A stretch of 64,000 bases of DNA from Arthrobotrys musiformis (GCA_036971715.1 JAVHJL010000010.1:1240001-1304000), one strand, 5' to 3'. Shown: positions 1 through 12,321, numbered from the stretch's first letter. Translations and numbers: made by a program. The notes: generated by a model from the sequence alone, not told the origin.

Positions 1-54
1 TTGGTTTCTATATGTATATGTTTAAATTGTTCTAACGATCATGAAAAATAAAAG

Positions 55-1747
55 CCCGACTTCAAACCCATCCTCAACCCCCTCCAAACCGGCGAAATCT
101 TCACGTCAATCTTCGCTTCCCCGCTCCAACCAGACAGACAAACCGTAGAAACCGCCCTCGGCCTAAAAGATGGCACCTGGCACTTCTCCTACGATCCCGC
201 CCTTGGCAGGGTATCCGGCCAATGTGACGGTATCCCCGTTGATATCAACCCGCCGGCGGTCCTTACTATCTTCAAATCCAGCTCGCCGACCCCCGGAGCC
301 GGTGATGAAGTGCAGGTTACTGATCCTGAAACGTTGGATATTATAAAGCCATTTGTATTAAATAATGCGGTGATGATGGAGAAATCGATGCCGTATTTGA
401 TATTTAAGATCGAAGGGCATGCCGAGTCCATCGGTGCGGCCTTGAAGCCTCTGACGTAAGTAGTTCGATTAAACGAGATATATAACGGATGGTAAATACT
501 AATTTATATATGTCTACTTCAGGTTTAAGAGGATCAATAAGTTGATAGATACTGCTAAAGAGGACCTGGAGCAAGAGAAGCAGGATCTCGAGGGCAGCTT
601 GCAGAGAGAGAAGGATAAAGTCAAGAAGAAGGACGAGGAAATCGACAAAAAGGAAGGATTAATCGACCAAAGGGACGAGACAATCAGTCTCAAAGACAAG
701 ACCATCGCAAAGAAGGACAAGATAATCGAAGAGTTAAAAAAGAAACTTAGCGCAGCAGAAGCCGATAACGCCAAACTAAAAGATGACAATAAACAATTGG
801 ACGACGAGAAGAAGAAGTTAAAAGAAGACCAGGAGAAGCTGGAGCAAGACCGAAGGAAGCTGGAGCAAGAACAAGAAGAGCTAGATCTCAAAAAGGACGA
901 GGTCGAAACGGTCAGGAAAGAACTGCAGAGCTCACTCATCGATCTCTCCCAGAATGCTACCAAATGGCAGGAGAACATCGACGGTATCCAGAAGAAGCTG
1001 GATGATCTAAACAAGACCCTGAAGGACACCGAAAAGCAACTCGAAGAGCTAAAGCAGCAGCTCCAGCAGAACGCCCCCTCAAGACCCGCCGACGACAACT
1101 GCAGCGCCAAACTCGACAATATGATAAACCTCGCAAACTCATTAAGAGCAGACTCCGCCAACTTTGCCCAACAGCTCGCAGCAGCTCAATCCGAAACATA
1201 CCGCCTGCAAAACAACATCAACATCCTCCAACAAGACCTCACCGCCTCAATATACGAAGCAAACCAGGCAAAACAGCAAGCTTCACAGCTAAACGACAGA
1301 CTCGGCGACGCCACCGACTCCATCCGAGAACTCTCCACCGAGAATGCATCACTATCCAACAGACTCCAAACACTCCTGGTATCCAACCAAGACTGCGTCG
1401 TAAGGGCAGACGTAACATCAATGATCCACGACCTCCACAAACTCGCCAGGAAGGCAAATCGCTACGTCCCTTACCGCCATCATCACAAACGCATGCTGAA
1501 CCACTTCCCGCGCTCGAATGAGCCTTACTATCGAAGAAACGATGGGAGATTGGGTGTCAACTTCATGCGCTACAAGTACGGCAAGAGTGGCAGGTCCGGC
1601 GGCGGGGACAGATGGTACCCGGTATACGTCCAGCAGCCGGTAGTTCAGACAGTCGTCGTCCAGCGGCCTGTATACGTCCAGCAAGCTGTGTATGTGTACC
1701 AGCAGGCCCAGCAGGGTTGGAACAATCTGTGCTACAGATGGTTTTGA
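55..1747 (+). CDS. Coiled-coil protein, 3' part (5' exons outside window)
   Basis: Two exons are visible: 55-455 and 523-1747, joined across a 67-nt intron (donor GTAAGT, branch TACTAAT, acceptor TTCAG) that keeps the frame. The upstream edge is probably an internal exon border, with a TCTAAC branch-like site at 31-36 and an AG at 53-54. The first exon encodes a globular stretch I do not recognise. From about 540 the protein becomes a long Glu/Lys/Gln-rich coiled coil of roughly 270 residues with heptad-like spacing. The last 80 residues switch to a basic His/Tyr/Arg region, then a repetitive Val-Tyr-Gln tail built on VYVQQP-like units. I cannot assign a function; a structural or scaffold role is only a guess from the coiled coil. 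The antisense 215-aa open frame over the same region is a shadow of the Lys/Glu-rich coding. Confidence 0.75.
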
Positions 1748-3013
1748 TGATGAAGAACTCGATATCTGTCGCCCATAAAACAAAAACACCCATTATAAAG
1801 TATATTCTTTAATGTTAACATGTACTTAGCGCACTCAAGAGATACACGATAGATCAGGCCTCCATGGCTAGAACTATTCTAAGTCATTCCACTTTTCTTT
1901 TTCACTTTTTTGTTTTGTGTTTAAGCTTATTAATTATTAAGCGTCAAGCTTGCTTGCTTATATTTTTTATACAATATCCTTGCTCCCTAAAAAATTTAGT
2001 AGTTATGTCGTGCGAAGGCAAGTCGGAGGACGGCGTGGTGTCCTCGGAAGGATCTGTGTTCCGTGCCGATGGAGCTAGCTAGCTAGCTGGCGAGGTCGGA
2101 ATGTATTGTTGAGCTGTTGGGATTTTTGGTGTTCCCGGGTGTGTGTTCGATTCCCGGGGTAGCTTAAGCATGGACAGGGATTGTGCACGGGGTGGGTTCT
2201 TTGGAGCTCGGGGACTGTATTGTTTGCAGCAAGGGAGGTCCGTGGGTATTGAAGCTTCCACTTTTTGGCTTCTTGGGTTATATGTATACAACTATCAGCA
2301 ACCACCAGTTGTTCGTACTAGAATGGCTTTACATGTTTATTATATACGTATGGTAGAATACTGGGCCTTAAGCACTATGTTTGCAATTGGCAGGTGGGGT
2401 GGAAAGTTTAAAACCCAAGTAGGCAAATATAAGGCCCAGTGTAGGCCTCAGTCTAGCAAGTACTGAGGAGGTAATCGTATCTTCTAACGATTTAACTTCA
2501 ATTAACCACGAGACAGGCTATGTATTGCTTCGACAATAGTATTTGGGTTTAGGTTTGAGGTAGGCTGTGCTGCACGATCTGCTAATGGAAGTTCATCATT
2601 CAGACGGCGGGGTGCCTGGGACTTGGATTTATCCGTATCTAATAGTGTGCAGCCCTTTTGGTGTCGGGACTTGAGGGATATGGAAAGCTAGAATATGCCC
2701 AGATCCACAACATCCTTCTCTTCTATTTCGTGGCCGGATCAACCAGAGTATGTTCTATAGATTGTGCCGGTGCACGGGGTATGAATTTAATCGTTAATAT
2801 ACAGGTTCTTTATCGTCGTTTATCCCAGCCGGCCTTGTGACCGAGAGATTCTTGTCTCGTAACCAGAGCTGGCCGAAGAGAGGTTCTAGATCGTGTATGC
2901 CCCTATTAATCCGAAGCTGATAAATCCGTATCCATATCCATATCCGTACCTATATCACATCCATACCATCCATCAAAACCAATCATAACCCATAGCCGAG
3001 CAAAAGTGAAAGA
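1748..3013. other. Gene-free stretch
   Basis: No convincing coding region. AT-rich 3' flank of the coiled-coil gene comes first, then CTAG repeats near 2071-2088, one copy of the dispersed repeat at 2855, and a degenerate hexamer run (TATCCR units) near 2925-2960. Confidence 0.6.
2855..2895 (+). repeat. Dispersed TCTCGTA-CCAGA repeat, divergent copy
   Basis: Begins TCTCGTAACCAGA and continues with GAAGAGAGG, matching the core of the copies at 13783, 40123, 58983 and 59101 with several mismatches. It is the most divergent of the plus-strand copies. Confidence 0.4.
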
Positions 3014-3403
3014 TCAACTCTGACTCTGACTCATCCCCTCCTCCTCATCCCCCGCCCAAACAACCGTAAACTCCCCATCCCACTCGCCCTCCACGACCTC
3101 AAAGGCGAGTACGCTCCCGTCTTTAATCCCCAGGCTCGACAACGTGGGTTTTCCCCTCACATTCTCGTCGAGGAGCTGGAAGGTCGGTGTCGATGTTGTG
3201 GAATCTTTGGGTAGGCCGAGCTTTAGGGAAGAGACGGAGGTTGGAGGGGTTAGAGGGAGGTGCTGGGTTGTTGAGGTTAGAGTTTCGAAGAGGGATTCTT
3301 GGAGGGTTGTGAGAGGGGTTGAGGGGGGGAGGAGGAGGTAGATTGTTGTGGTGTGGGATTTTAGGGTTATTGTTAGTGGAGGGGTTGGAGGCTGTATAAT
3401 CAT
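3014..3403 (-). CDS. Small ubiquitin-like-fold protein (hypothetical)
   Basis: A single-exon frame of 129 residues on the minus strand, ATG at 3403 and TGA at 3014. The N-terminal part alternates beta-like strands with a helix (ITLKSHTTTIYLLL, then a segment starting TLQESLFETL). The end carries LSSLGIKDGSVLAFEVVEG, a typical last strand of ubiquitin-like domains, followed by an acidic tail. Ubiquitin-like folds usually mediate protein-protein contacts. There is no C-terminal diglycine, so conjugation is unlikely. The fold call is inferred from the pattern of hydrophobic residues, not from recognised family identity. Ser/Thr/Pro-rich insertions make it somewhat longer than ubiquitin. It lies alone between two gene-free stretches, convergent with the coiled-coil gene upstream. 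Confidence 0.55.
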   Translation of the reverse strand: MIIQPPTPPLTITLKSHTTTIYLLLPPSTPLTTLQESLFETLTSTTQHLPLTPPTSVSSLKLGLPKDSTTSTPTFQLLDENVRGKPTLSSLGIKDGSVLAFEVVEGEWDGEFTVVWAGDEEEGMSQSQS

Positions 3404-4004
3404 GTTAGTTATGTGATAGATAGATGGTTATATTGAGGGGGGGTTAGGAAGCAGACCATTTTGGATTTGGGGTGGTGATTAGGTATTTGGTGATGTTGAT
3501 TTGATGTTGATGTAAGTGAAGTCGCGTCGGTTGGAGATGACTGTCTCGCGGGTTCTTGTGATGACGGGTTTGGGACAACGCAGAAAATGCAACAGTTGGG
3601 CTTTTCGCTGGGCTTTTCGGCAGGCTTAGCTTTTGATACTGCCAGTCAGATTCCGGCCAATCGATACGTTTTAAAAAACTGAGCGGGTTTTCGATGCTGA
3701 TTGGATTGGAATACGATGTTTGGTACGTATACTTACTTGCATGAAACCCCGCGTTTGAACGGAGGCTAGGACTAGTACGACCACATGTGGATGACTCGCT
3801 GTTTGTGACGTCTGGCGTGCAGCTGCAGGAGTATTCTAGTATCTATGCGGTGGACATTGAATCTTTCGTATCTTTCTTTTCTCAGGCTTATATGAATGTT
3901 GGAGGTTTCGCATATATATGAACACCGATATAATATTCCCAATTGCAATTTTATAACATAGTTCAAAGTCGAAGTCCGCACCGCGTGCGCGCCCAATTGT
4001 AGAC
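3404..4004. other. Intergenic region between divergent genes
   Basis: About 600 bp separate the minus-strand ubiquitin-like gene from the plus-strand DUF4246 gene, so it should hold both promoters. I see no obvious TATA box or repeat that can be assigned with confidence. Confidence 0.5.
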
Positions 4005-6876
4005 ATGGATCAAGAACTCATGGATGTCTTCAAAGAAAGGAGAAGGATAAGCAGATCCCGCAACCGCCCTTTCGGTTTATACCGCACCATGGCACCACTC
4101 CCTGATCTAAAGAAACACCCGCACCCGCTAGAGGGCTCATTCAGCTTTGACAGACTACGCGGACGCGAGATATCCCTCCGACGAGCCTCGGTTGCGTTTC
4201 GTGAGTTAGAAAATTGGGTTGAGAAGTTTGAGGATAGGGAGTTTGTGGGGGATTGGTTGTATGCATTTGTTGCTGATGCTTGTTTTGGGGATTTGGATAA
4301 GGGGGGGTTGAAGGAGCCTGTTTGGGGGAGGGAGGAGGTTAAATATTGGGTTGAGGAGGTGGGGAGGTATAAAGCTTTCTTTTTGGAGACTGGGGTTGAG
4401 GCTGTGGATGATGGGGTTTGGAGGAGGGACGGGGCTGTCAAGGAGGATTTGAGGAGGAGGTTGGTTGATGGTTCGTATTTGGTTTTTCTATTGATGATAC
4501 TGGAGTTATGTACTGACGAGCATACAGCGGTGGCGACACTCGGGCCGTCTAATGATCAGACATCCTCGTTCATATGGTCTACACCCGGGGCACTGCCTCC
4601 ACCACCTCCACCACCAATGCCCTATGCATTACTCAATTCTTCGCTCGTACCGCCCAGTATTCTGGATCCGGCAATGTATCCAGCCGTCTATGACGAGAGT
4701 ATGATCCTCAAAGACGGCGAATTTCAAAAACTCACTTTCACAAGACACGTCCATGGCCACGAACAAAAATCCGGTTACAACTTACACTCCTGCTGGCTAC
4801 CCACAGAATTCAAGATCTCGGCCTCGGGGGAAACGAAAATATCTTCGTATATAAATAATCTGTGCAAACCTGGGCAGGCGGAACTATTCCATCCGATTTT
4901 TGAAAAGGTGTTTAGGAAGCTCATACCGCTTTTTGACAACTGTCTTGCGGAGCTGAAGAGTAGGAGGTTGAAGTCGAGGTGTGGGGAGAGGGATATTGGG
5001 ATCGGGTATGATGGGATTCCTAATGCCAGTTTGAGGAATTCACAGAGAAGGGGGTGGTATAGGCCTAAAGTTTACGGGTTGAGATCGGAGTATCTTAAAG
5101 CTTTTGAGGAGATGATGGGGCAGTTTAAAACCGGGGAAGAGGTCGATATTGATATCTTTGAGTGTGCGAATTATGATCGAGAAGTTGGGAGGGAGGAGAA
5201 GGTTTTGATGGGGGATCGATGGCAGCTGCTGCGCGAGAGCATGTGGACGCCGCCGATAGTCTGGGACGAGAATTTGAAAGGGAGGACGCTGAAGGTTTTT
5301 GTGAGGATTACCGGGGTTGAACTCGAACCTGAGGGTGGGTGGGGGAATAAGAACTGGATTTTACCTGGGAGCTTGGTGTGTTCTTCCTTTTTTTCCCAGA
5401 CCAATCAATATGTCTGAATGGTTTACTGATTTTATATTTTGGATTCGAAGAACGAGCGTATCGTGGCTACGGGCGTTTATTGTTATTCGCAAGAAAACGT
5501 TACGGATGCTCGTATAGGTCTGCGGCGAAGGGGTTTCAAGGCTACGGAGTATGTGGGACTTCAACTGGAGGAACCGCAAGAAGTAGAGGGAGCTTTGATT
5601 AAGGTACACATCCGTCGACGCGTCTCATCCACTCTACCTTATACAAGTTGTTCATTCCACTAATTGAATGGTTAATTATAACAGGAGGGCCGTACTGTAG
5701 TTTTCACAAACAACTACGAGTATTGTCTGTTCTCCGATCCCATCAGGTTGGTAGATAAAAAAAAGTCTGGCCACATCAAGATGCTCATGTTTCATCTCTG
5801 CGATCCGGATTTTGATGTAAGTTAAAGCATTTCACCTTTCATAATACATCCGACACAGACTGATAGGTTCGCAGACGTTGCCCACGACGCGAGATATACC
5901 GCCGCAGCAACCAGGCTTATACGAAAGTATACTTCGTGAAAGCGGACTGGGAAGGCTGCCCGAAGACGTCTTCTCACTCATCCTAGAATACTTGCATGTT
6001 TCAAGGAAGGCGCAGGAGCGGTCGATAGGTGAATCACAGCGTTATTCTCTGAATCGTGCAGGGGAACACCGCACCCGACGCCACAAGCCGAAGGACTCCG
6101 ATGACTCTGGGGATGATGGTTTTCTTCGTCCGGCGCCCAGTTATTCGACTAGATATCGGCGGAAGAAGGCTCCCCCGCCGCCAGTTCCTCCAGGATTTGC
6201 GCCCCATGCGATGCCCCATACTGAGGCAGTGGTGCTTCAGTTGTTAAGGCAAATTCGCGCGCGAGAACGGCAGAATTGGCCTTTCTCGTTGTTAGATGGC
6301 AGACCTAGCAAGCTCGTTTATGATGAACCCGCCGAACGGGCAATACATATACAGAACCAGTCTGGAATACCGAGGGTTCTACCCCAATCACAACCTCCTC
6401 CCCCGCCACGGATCCCATTCTTTGAACTCGGGTTGGAGGGAGTACCGCCGCCGCCACCAGCCCCGCGTGGTAAACTAGGATTTTCAATGGAAGGATTACC
6501 GTTGCCGTCTAGATCTAGCTATATCGGGCCACCGCCGCCACCCCCTCCTCCCCCAGACTATGTGATTCCTCTTATTAAGTCCTCAATGATGCCGGTCGAT
6601 CTGGTGGTGCGAGAGACACGTCGTGCACGAAGAAGAAGGCGAGAAAGGCTCACCTCAACTTCAAACGATGCACTCGGTGAGACTATTCACAATGAATCCG
6701 GACCATCAAGTGTATCCTCGTGGCCTTCAATCCCACCCTTTGAACTTGGGTTACAGGGGGTACCGCCGCCACCACCGGCTCCGCGTGGCAAGCTTGGGTT
6801 TTCAATGGAGGGGTTGCCGTTGCCGTCAAGCTATCTAGGGCCACCGCCGCCGCCGCCGCCTCCCCCAGTTACGTGA
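4005..6876 (+). CDS. DUF4246-family protein, probable catalytically dead 2OG-oxygenase-like fold, with proline-rich tail
   Basis: Four exons: 4005-5375, 5451-5603, 5685-5816 and 5875-6876 (introns of 75, 81 and 58 nt), giving about 885 residues. The body matches the fungal DUF4246 family as I remember it: an N-terminal helical region, the stretch ending SGYNLHSCWLPTEF, then NERIVATGVYCY, GRTVVF, SGHIKM, and PPQQ before a final LPEDVFSLILEYL helix. Family members usually carry WHVEG and a YQH motif, which look like an iron-binding triad. Here the aligned residues are W451-ILPG and Y519-E-Y521, so His, Glu and the second His are all replaced; only the GHxK histidine (about 538) remains. The C-terminal 280 residues are an unusual tail with two copies of a proline-rich module (polyproline runs plus FELGL, GKLGFSMEGLPLP) separated by an Arg-rich block. 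The stop lies inside the second repeat copy. Substrate and role are unknown. Confidence 0.8.
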
Positions 6877-7023
6877 TTCCTCCAGTCAGGTGTTCAATGA
6901 TGCTGGTCGATCGAGCAGCGCGACAGATACGTCGTGTACGTGTACGAATGAAGGAAGGAGAAGTCGTCTCAACCTCAGAAGATATCTAGATGCCCTCGGC
7001 GGGACTGTTCATAACGAATCTGA
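6421..7023 (+). repeat. Tandem duplication of the proline-rich module, second copy frameshifted
   Basis: The segment starting TTTGAACTCGGGTTGGAGGG at 6421 recurs at 6739 (offset 318), and the similarity runs on past the stop codon at 6874-6876 to about 7023. The second copy lacks 6 bp (one SR pair) and 1 further bp in the CCAGACTATGTG versus CCAGTTACGTG segment. That 1-bp loss changes frame and creates the TGA used as the stop. Confidence 0.8.
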
Positions 7024-7998
7024 ACTTGTAACCCATATACCTAACTACTAGCTACTGAGACAAATAAGACCCCGAAACCTGTACGAGACTGTAATTTGTG
7101 AACCGTCGACAACGCAAAAAATGCAACAATGTGCCCAGATCTCCAAAACACCAGAGAATCAACAGAGGAGAGAATGAGATGTGAGCCAATTGCTGGACCA
7201 CGTCGTCAAGCGGATCAATCAGATAATTCCACGGCATCACGACGCAGTGGCTCCTCGAAGGCTCTGTTGCCAAACCCACCCGCTGCAGCCGCACGCTGTA
7301 TCCGGCAATCGCAACCGACCAGCTCGGGGCTCTTTCGGTTGTTGGGGAAACCAGCACCGGACGCAATGCAAAACACCAATGTGGACGCCCCAAGACCCTG
7401 TTCACTTGGCAGCAGCACAGGCAGAGCGACCAAAACATTCTGAGACAACTCAACGCCAACAGCTCAAAGAGCCAAATTGAGGACGGCCAAAACATCAAAA
7501 CAAGCAAGAAACCAAAAACCCGGCTGGGTTTCTGATCCTCTCTGTTTTCTTCTTACTCATCGGAATCCACTTCACGACAACCTCCCCCGACATCATCGAC
7601 AATATTATCGACATCAACATTTGACCGCAAACAGGCCTCGGAGGGAGGTCGGTGAAGTATCTGCAACACGCTCCGCCGTCTGAAGCACAAGGCCGGAACC
7701 GTCAGTCCACGGGGTCTTTGACGAATAGTATTCCTCGGAAAGAGGTCACTGGGAACAGCCACCCCTTTATGGTTTTAGCATAGCATAGCTTTAACCGGCT
7801 TTATCGTTGTCGTCAATAGCTTCATTATTACCCTCTTATCCCTTTCTTCGTCACCCCCCTTGACACACTCTCTCGGCCTCGAACTCTGGATCTGGATCCT
7901 GGGATATTTTTTTTGTTGTTTTAAATTTTTATTTTTATCTTTTTCTTAATCTCGTTGCCCTTTTTTATATCGTTTGAGCGAGCCGGGGTATCGAGAAT
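7024..7998. other. 5' flank of the kinesin gene
   Basis: Several overlapping short frames occur on both strands (for example 7052-7507 minus and 7129-7443 plus), but none has a recognisable domain or splice-supported structure. From about 7800 the sequence is strongly pyrimidine-rich with no ATG after 7771 until the kinesin start, as expected for a promoter and 5' leader. Confidence 0.5.
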
Positions 7999-10900
7999 AT
8001 GCAGTCTAGTGCTTCATCTATACAGGTGACGGGTAAGCCACTCCTCAGCAACTGGAGTCTGTTTGGGGGAGGGACAATTGCTAAATCTTTATTTATGCAG
8101 TCCGGGTACGGCCGTTCACAATCAGAGAAGCTGCTCAGATGTAAGTTTCCATACCTCTACATTGCGTATTTTTATGTTGAATTTTACACGGAATCAAGGG
8201 ACTGACATGTGATGTGCCGATACATAGTACCAAAATCGATGACGGTCCGACGTTCTTCGGCGATGGAAACCTCGCCGGGACACCGAAGCCGTCACTTACG
8301 AATAAAGGTATCCGAAGAGTCATCAAAGTCGTCGATGATCAATTCTTGTATGTCCACAATTCGAAACATATATTATGTAATACACCAGCTAATGAAGCGG
8401 TGGATATGCTGCAGAATATTCGACCCACCGGAGGAAAACCCCATCGCAAGGTTCGGGCAAAAGATCATTGGTCCTCGCGGGAAACAGCAGAAGGACATGA
8501 GATTTGGTTTCGACAGGGTATTCGATGAAAACGCAGTCCAGGGGGAAGTCTACGAGCAGACCACCAAGAATCTGTTGGATAGCGTCCTTGACGGATTCAA
8601 TGCTACGGTCTTCGCTTATGGTGCCACCGGTTGCGGAAAAACCCATACTATTTCGTGAGTTCGCCTGAAGTTGGGGCCTAGTTGGATCTTGGTATGCTGA
8701 TTTTGGAATAGTGGAACGAAGCAACAACCCGGTATCATCTTCCTCACCATGGAAGAGCTGTTTCAACGGATTGACGATCTGAAGTCGGAGAAGTCTATTG
8801 AGCTATCTCTGTCTTACCTCGAAATCTACAATGAAACAATCAGAGATCTGTTGGTACCCGGTGGAAGCAAGTTGGGACTCAGTCTGCGCGAAGACTCGAA
8901 TTCGTCGATATCGGTTGCTGGACTTTCGACCCATCGACCCAACAATGTCCAGGAAGTTATGGATATGATCGTTATGGGAAATGAGAACAGAACCATGTCG
9001 CCAACGGAAGCCAACGCTACATCCTCTAGATCGCATGCCGTCTTACAGATCAATGTTGTGCAGAAGAATAAAACCGCGGGATTGTCGGAGAATCTGTTCT
9101 CTGCGACACTATCTATCATCGATCTTGCTGGTAGCGAAAGAGCTAGTGTTACCAAGAACCGGGGCGATAGGCTACTGGAAGGTGCCAATATCAACCGATC
9201 TCTCCTAGCGCTAGGAAACTGCATCAACGCACTTTGCGACCCCACAAAGAAGAATCATATCCCATATCGTGATTCCAAGCTTACGCGATTACTCAAGTTT
9301 TCGCTAGGTGGTAATTGCAAAACGGTTATGATTGTTTGCGTGTCGCCATCGAGTCAGCATTATGATGAAACGCACAATACGCTGAAATACGCCGATCGAG
9401 CCAAGAAGATCAAGACCAAGGTGTCGAGGAATATGATCAATGTGAATCGACACGTTAGTCAGTACGTCAAGGCGATTTACGACTTGCAACAAGAGGTTGC
9501 CGATCTCAAACAACGACTTGGGGACTCCGTGAAGGAGGCCATGGGCAAGATCCAGAAGCAACAGCAGGCTCGGGATTCAGCGATGAAAGAGGGCATCAGA
9601 AGGATCAGAGCCGCGTTCGATTCCTCGATTGAGTTGAGGAAGAGAAAATTGAACGATATGGGAGGGATCAGGCTGATCGATAGGCGGATTGCCACGATAA
9701 AAGCTTGGTTGTTCGCATTTGATTCGTTTTTCGCGAACGGGGCTTTGCCGTCGGAGAGTTTGGGGAATATTAGGGCACAGGCAGAGGATGGGGTTAAGGA
9801 TTTAGAGGGGAAGAAGATGTGGTTGATGCAGAGGTTGCAAAGTGAGCCGTGGGATAAGAGCATCGACACCGCATTGAAGAGTGCGATCGATTCGTTGGCG
9901 AGATTAGAAGGCGGCGCAAAGGAGGAGGATTTGGATACCCTTAACCGGGAAGTGAATCTGCAGAAGGCGATGGGGGAGAAAGAGATTATGGAAATGCTAC
10001 TTAATGATGAATTGGATACAACCACGATCGAGGGACTGACTAAGGCTCACTTCGAAACGATTGTGGAGCTCGAGAGGGTCAGAGAGTTAGAGCCCGATGT
10101 TGCATTATCTGAGGCTCCCATGGCGCTGTTTAACCTTATTCAGTCGTGTACCGTTGCTACGGGGCAGGTGATTACTCCTAACGGACAGATTACAGTTCCC
10201 GAATACGTAGCTGCGACACCTGGAAGGAAGCGCATCAGCAGCAATCAATTTGGGTTTGGATCCCCGGCGAAACGACCTAACTATGCGCTAGCTAGCGCTA
10301 CGAACACGACAACTAGCATGATCACAGGCCCGATTTCCGAAGAATTAATCATGCCCAAGTCGCCGGTTAAGGGCACCCCGAGAAGAAAGGTACACACTCC
10401 TAGTAAGAAGACTGTAACATTTAAGAAGCGTGTCAGGTGGCGCGACGACGTGGTCGATGTCGAGCAGAACGAGAACTCGCTGGTGAGGAAGTTCAAGAAG
10501 CAGGAATCTGAGATGATGTTGCATCAGCAGCAAATGCGGCGAGGCGGGTCTCCACCGCCTCCCTCTTCCCGTCTCTCTATGGATTCAGGCACCGCGAGTA
10601 AGGCCAAACGGGCGGGTAGCAGCGTTCACTCTGCTGTTGCTGCTGCCCCATCTTCTGCCTCCTCCGTTGTTTCTTCGCACGCGCCCGTGGATGTACATGT
10701 GGACAGCGATAGCGAGCTTATGCCTCCTCCTCCGGCCCGAGTGTCGTCGTCATCAGCGTCGTTGGCAGCAACAAGCGCGCCACCGGTCCGCAGCAGCAGA
10801 ATGACCATTGGCTTTCTCTCCAAGGATGCTGCAGAAGGAGGCGCTAACTCGTCTACGTCGTCGCCAGACATCGGGCGTGCAGGTATTAGTGAGACCACAA

Positions 10901-11631
10901 CCAGTGACCGCGAGTCAAGTCGAACCAGTCACCACTCTCCACTTCGAGAAACCAGTATCGGCAACGCTATTAACAGGTCAACAACCGGCGGTATCGGCAA
11001 TAGGTCAACCTTCAACAGTAACAGTTACAGCTCAGGAGGACCGGTTGGCAGTGCCGCCTCGCCGATTGCCAAGAGCTCAGCAGCCGCGGCGAGTTTCGCC
11101 GAGTCCCACGCGGATTCCTACTCCTCGTCAGACGAGCAATCCAATGCGTACCGGCCTCCTCGATTCCAGCCTGGGAAGCTCTCGGGAGCCGTTCACGTCA
11201 AGTCTTCGTTTAAACGCAACTCAATTGCGCCCGGATTTGGACACTCCGACTACATCCGTGGTCGGTCAAGGCCCTCGGTCACGGCTTCTTTTGCCGCTCC
11301 GACAGCAAGCGTAAGGGCCCGACGGAAGAGCCCCGTTCGACAAGTGTCGCCTGATGGGAACACTTCGGTTATTTTTAATCCGAAGAGTGGAAGTGGGGTT
11401 AGGAGGAATATGAAGGATAAGGAAGCTCAGATCAGGGCTTTGAGCCCGCGGAGTTCAGGCGTTGGTATTCATCGATCCGTCAGTGGCGGGAGCAGGCGGT
11501 TGACGGTTTCCGGGGCGATGGGAGATCAGCTCTTGTCGGCTTTGCAGAAGGAGAAAGAGAATATTGAGAGCGGAGGGGCTAGTACTCTCACTGTTGTCGG
11601 ACTTAATGCGCCCCCGGTGAGGATGAAGTAG
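7999..11631 (+). CDS. Kinesin-8 family motor protein (Kip3/KipB/KIF18-like)
   Basis: Five exons: 7999-8032, 8101-8140, 8228-8347, 8415-8654 and 8712-11631, with introns of 57-87 nt, encoding 1117 residues. The motor domain is N-terminal: VRVRPF near residue 13, P-loop GATGCGKT at 134-141, switch I NATSSRSH at 246-253, switch II DLAGSE at 282-287, and YRDSKLTRLLK shortly after. The neck (NRHVSQYVKAIYDLQQEV) and a following coiled coil fit kinesin-8, the class that walks to microtubule plus ends and shortens them in spindle positioning and nuclear migration. Class assignment is from motor-neck similarity as I recall it. The C-terminal 450 residues are Ser/Pro/Arg-rich and probably disordered, with basic patches that could bind microtubules and SP sites that could be phosphorylated. 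Exon 1 encodes only 11 codons, so automated calls could easily start at the internal ATG at 8749 and lose the P-loop. Confidence 0.92.
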
Positions 11632-12321
11632 CCCTGCCGATTGGTATTCGGTGAAGTTGGTGAGAAAGGGAGGAGGTATTTTTTAATGATTGTTCTTGCT
11701 TTTTTGCGATGTCGACTTGTTTACTGTGCTTTGATATGGAGTTTTTTCTGCATGCCTCTCGCGAGGCATCTGTGGGGATTAGAATGAGACGGCGGCGTTT
11801 TTTAAAATTGCTCCATGAACTCCCCTACGCTTCTGCTTTTGTTATTATTATCATTATCACGCATTGCATTCATTTGCATTTGAACATTCTAACTTATTTA
11901 GCAATTACCCTTCGATAGCGCCGACAAGCCGACGGTATTATAAGTCGGGTGTGAATTGCGGCGTGGAGGGCTTCGATTCTCTTTTGCTTGCCCTTTATTT
12001 CTTTCCTTTCTACTGTTTGTATTACTATTGCTATGCCTGGTTTTCGTTGGTTCTTTGCTATTTTTACGTCAGCAATGAGCGGTGTAGTATAGTGTAGTGT
12101 AGTGGTAGAATAGTCTGAACGAGTGGTTCTGTTCTGATATCAATCAGTTGTCGAAGCCAAGTGACTTTGGTGATGTTTTTGTTGGTGGTGGCTTTTAGGT
12201 GTAGCTGCACCGCCACAGCAAACGTCGGTTCGTTCTTCAATCTAACTTAACTCTATCGGAGCCTTTAAAGCACCGCAATCTTCCTCGCATCTTTTCCACG
12301 CGCGGACAAATAAACCCCACG
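11632..12321. other. Intergenic region
   Basis: T-rich 3' flank of the kinesin gene followed by the promoter of the Tim17-like gene. A short imperfect repeat of GTAGT-like units lies near 12085-12105. No gene is visible. Confidence 0.5.

Noticed and set aside
514..1161. 215-codon frame antisense to the coiled-coil gene
   Set aside because: Ser/Phe/Leu-rich mirror of Lys/Glu-rich coiled-coil codons, a common artefact.
7052..7507. 151-codon minus-strand frame upstream of the kinesin
   Set aside because: Leu/Cys/Trp-rich without recognisable features; it overlaps equally long plus-strand frames of similar quality.
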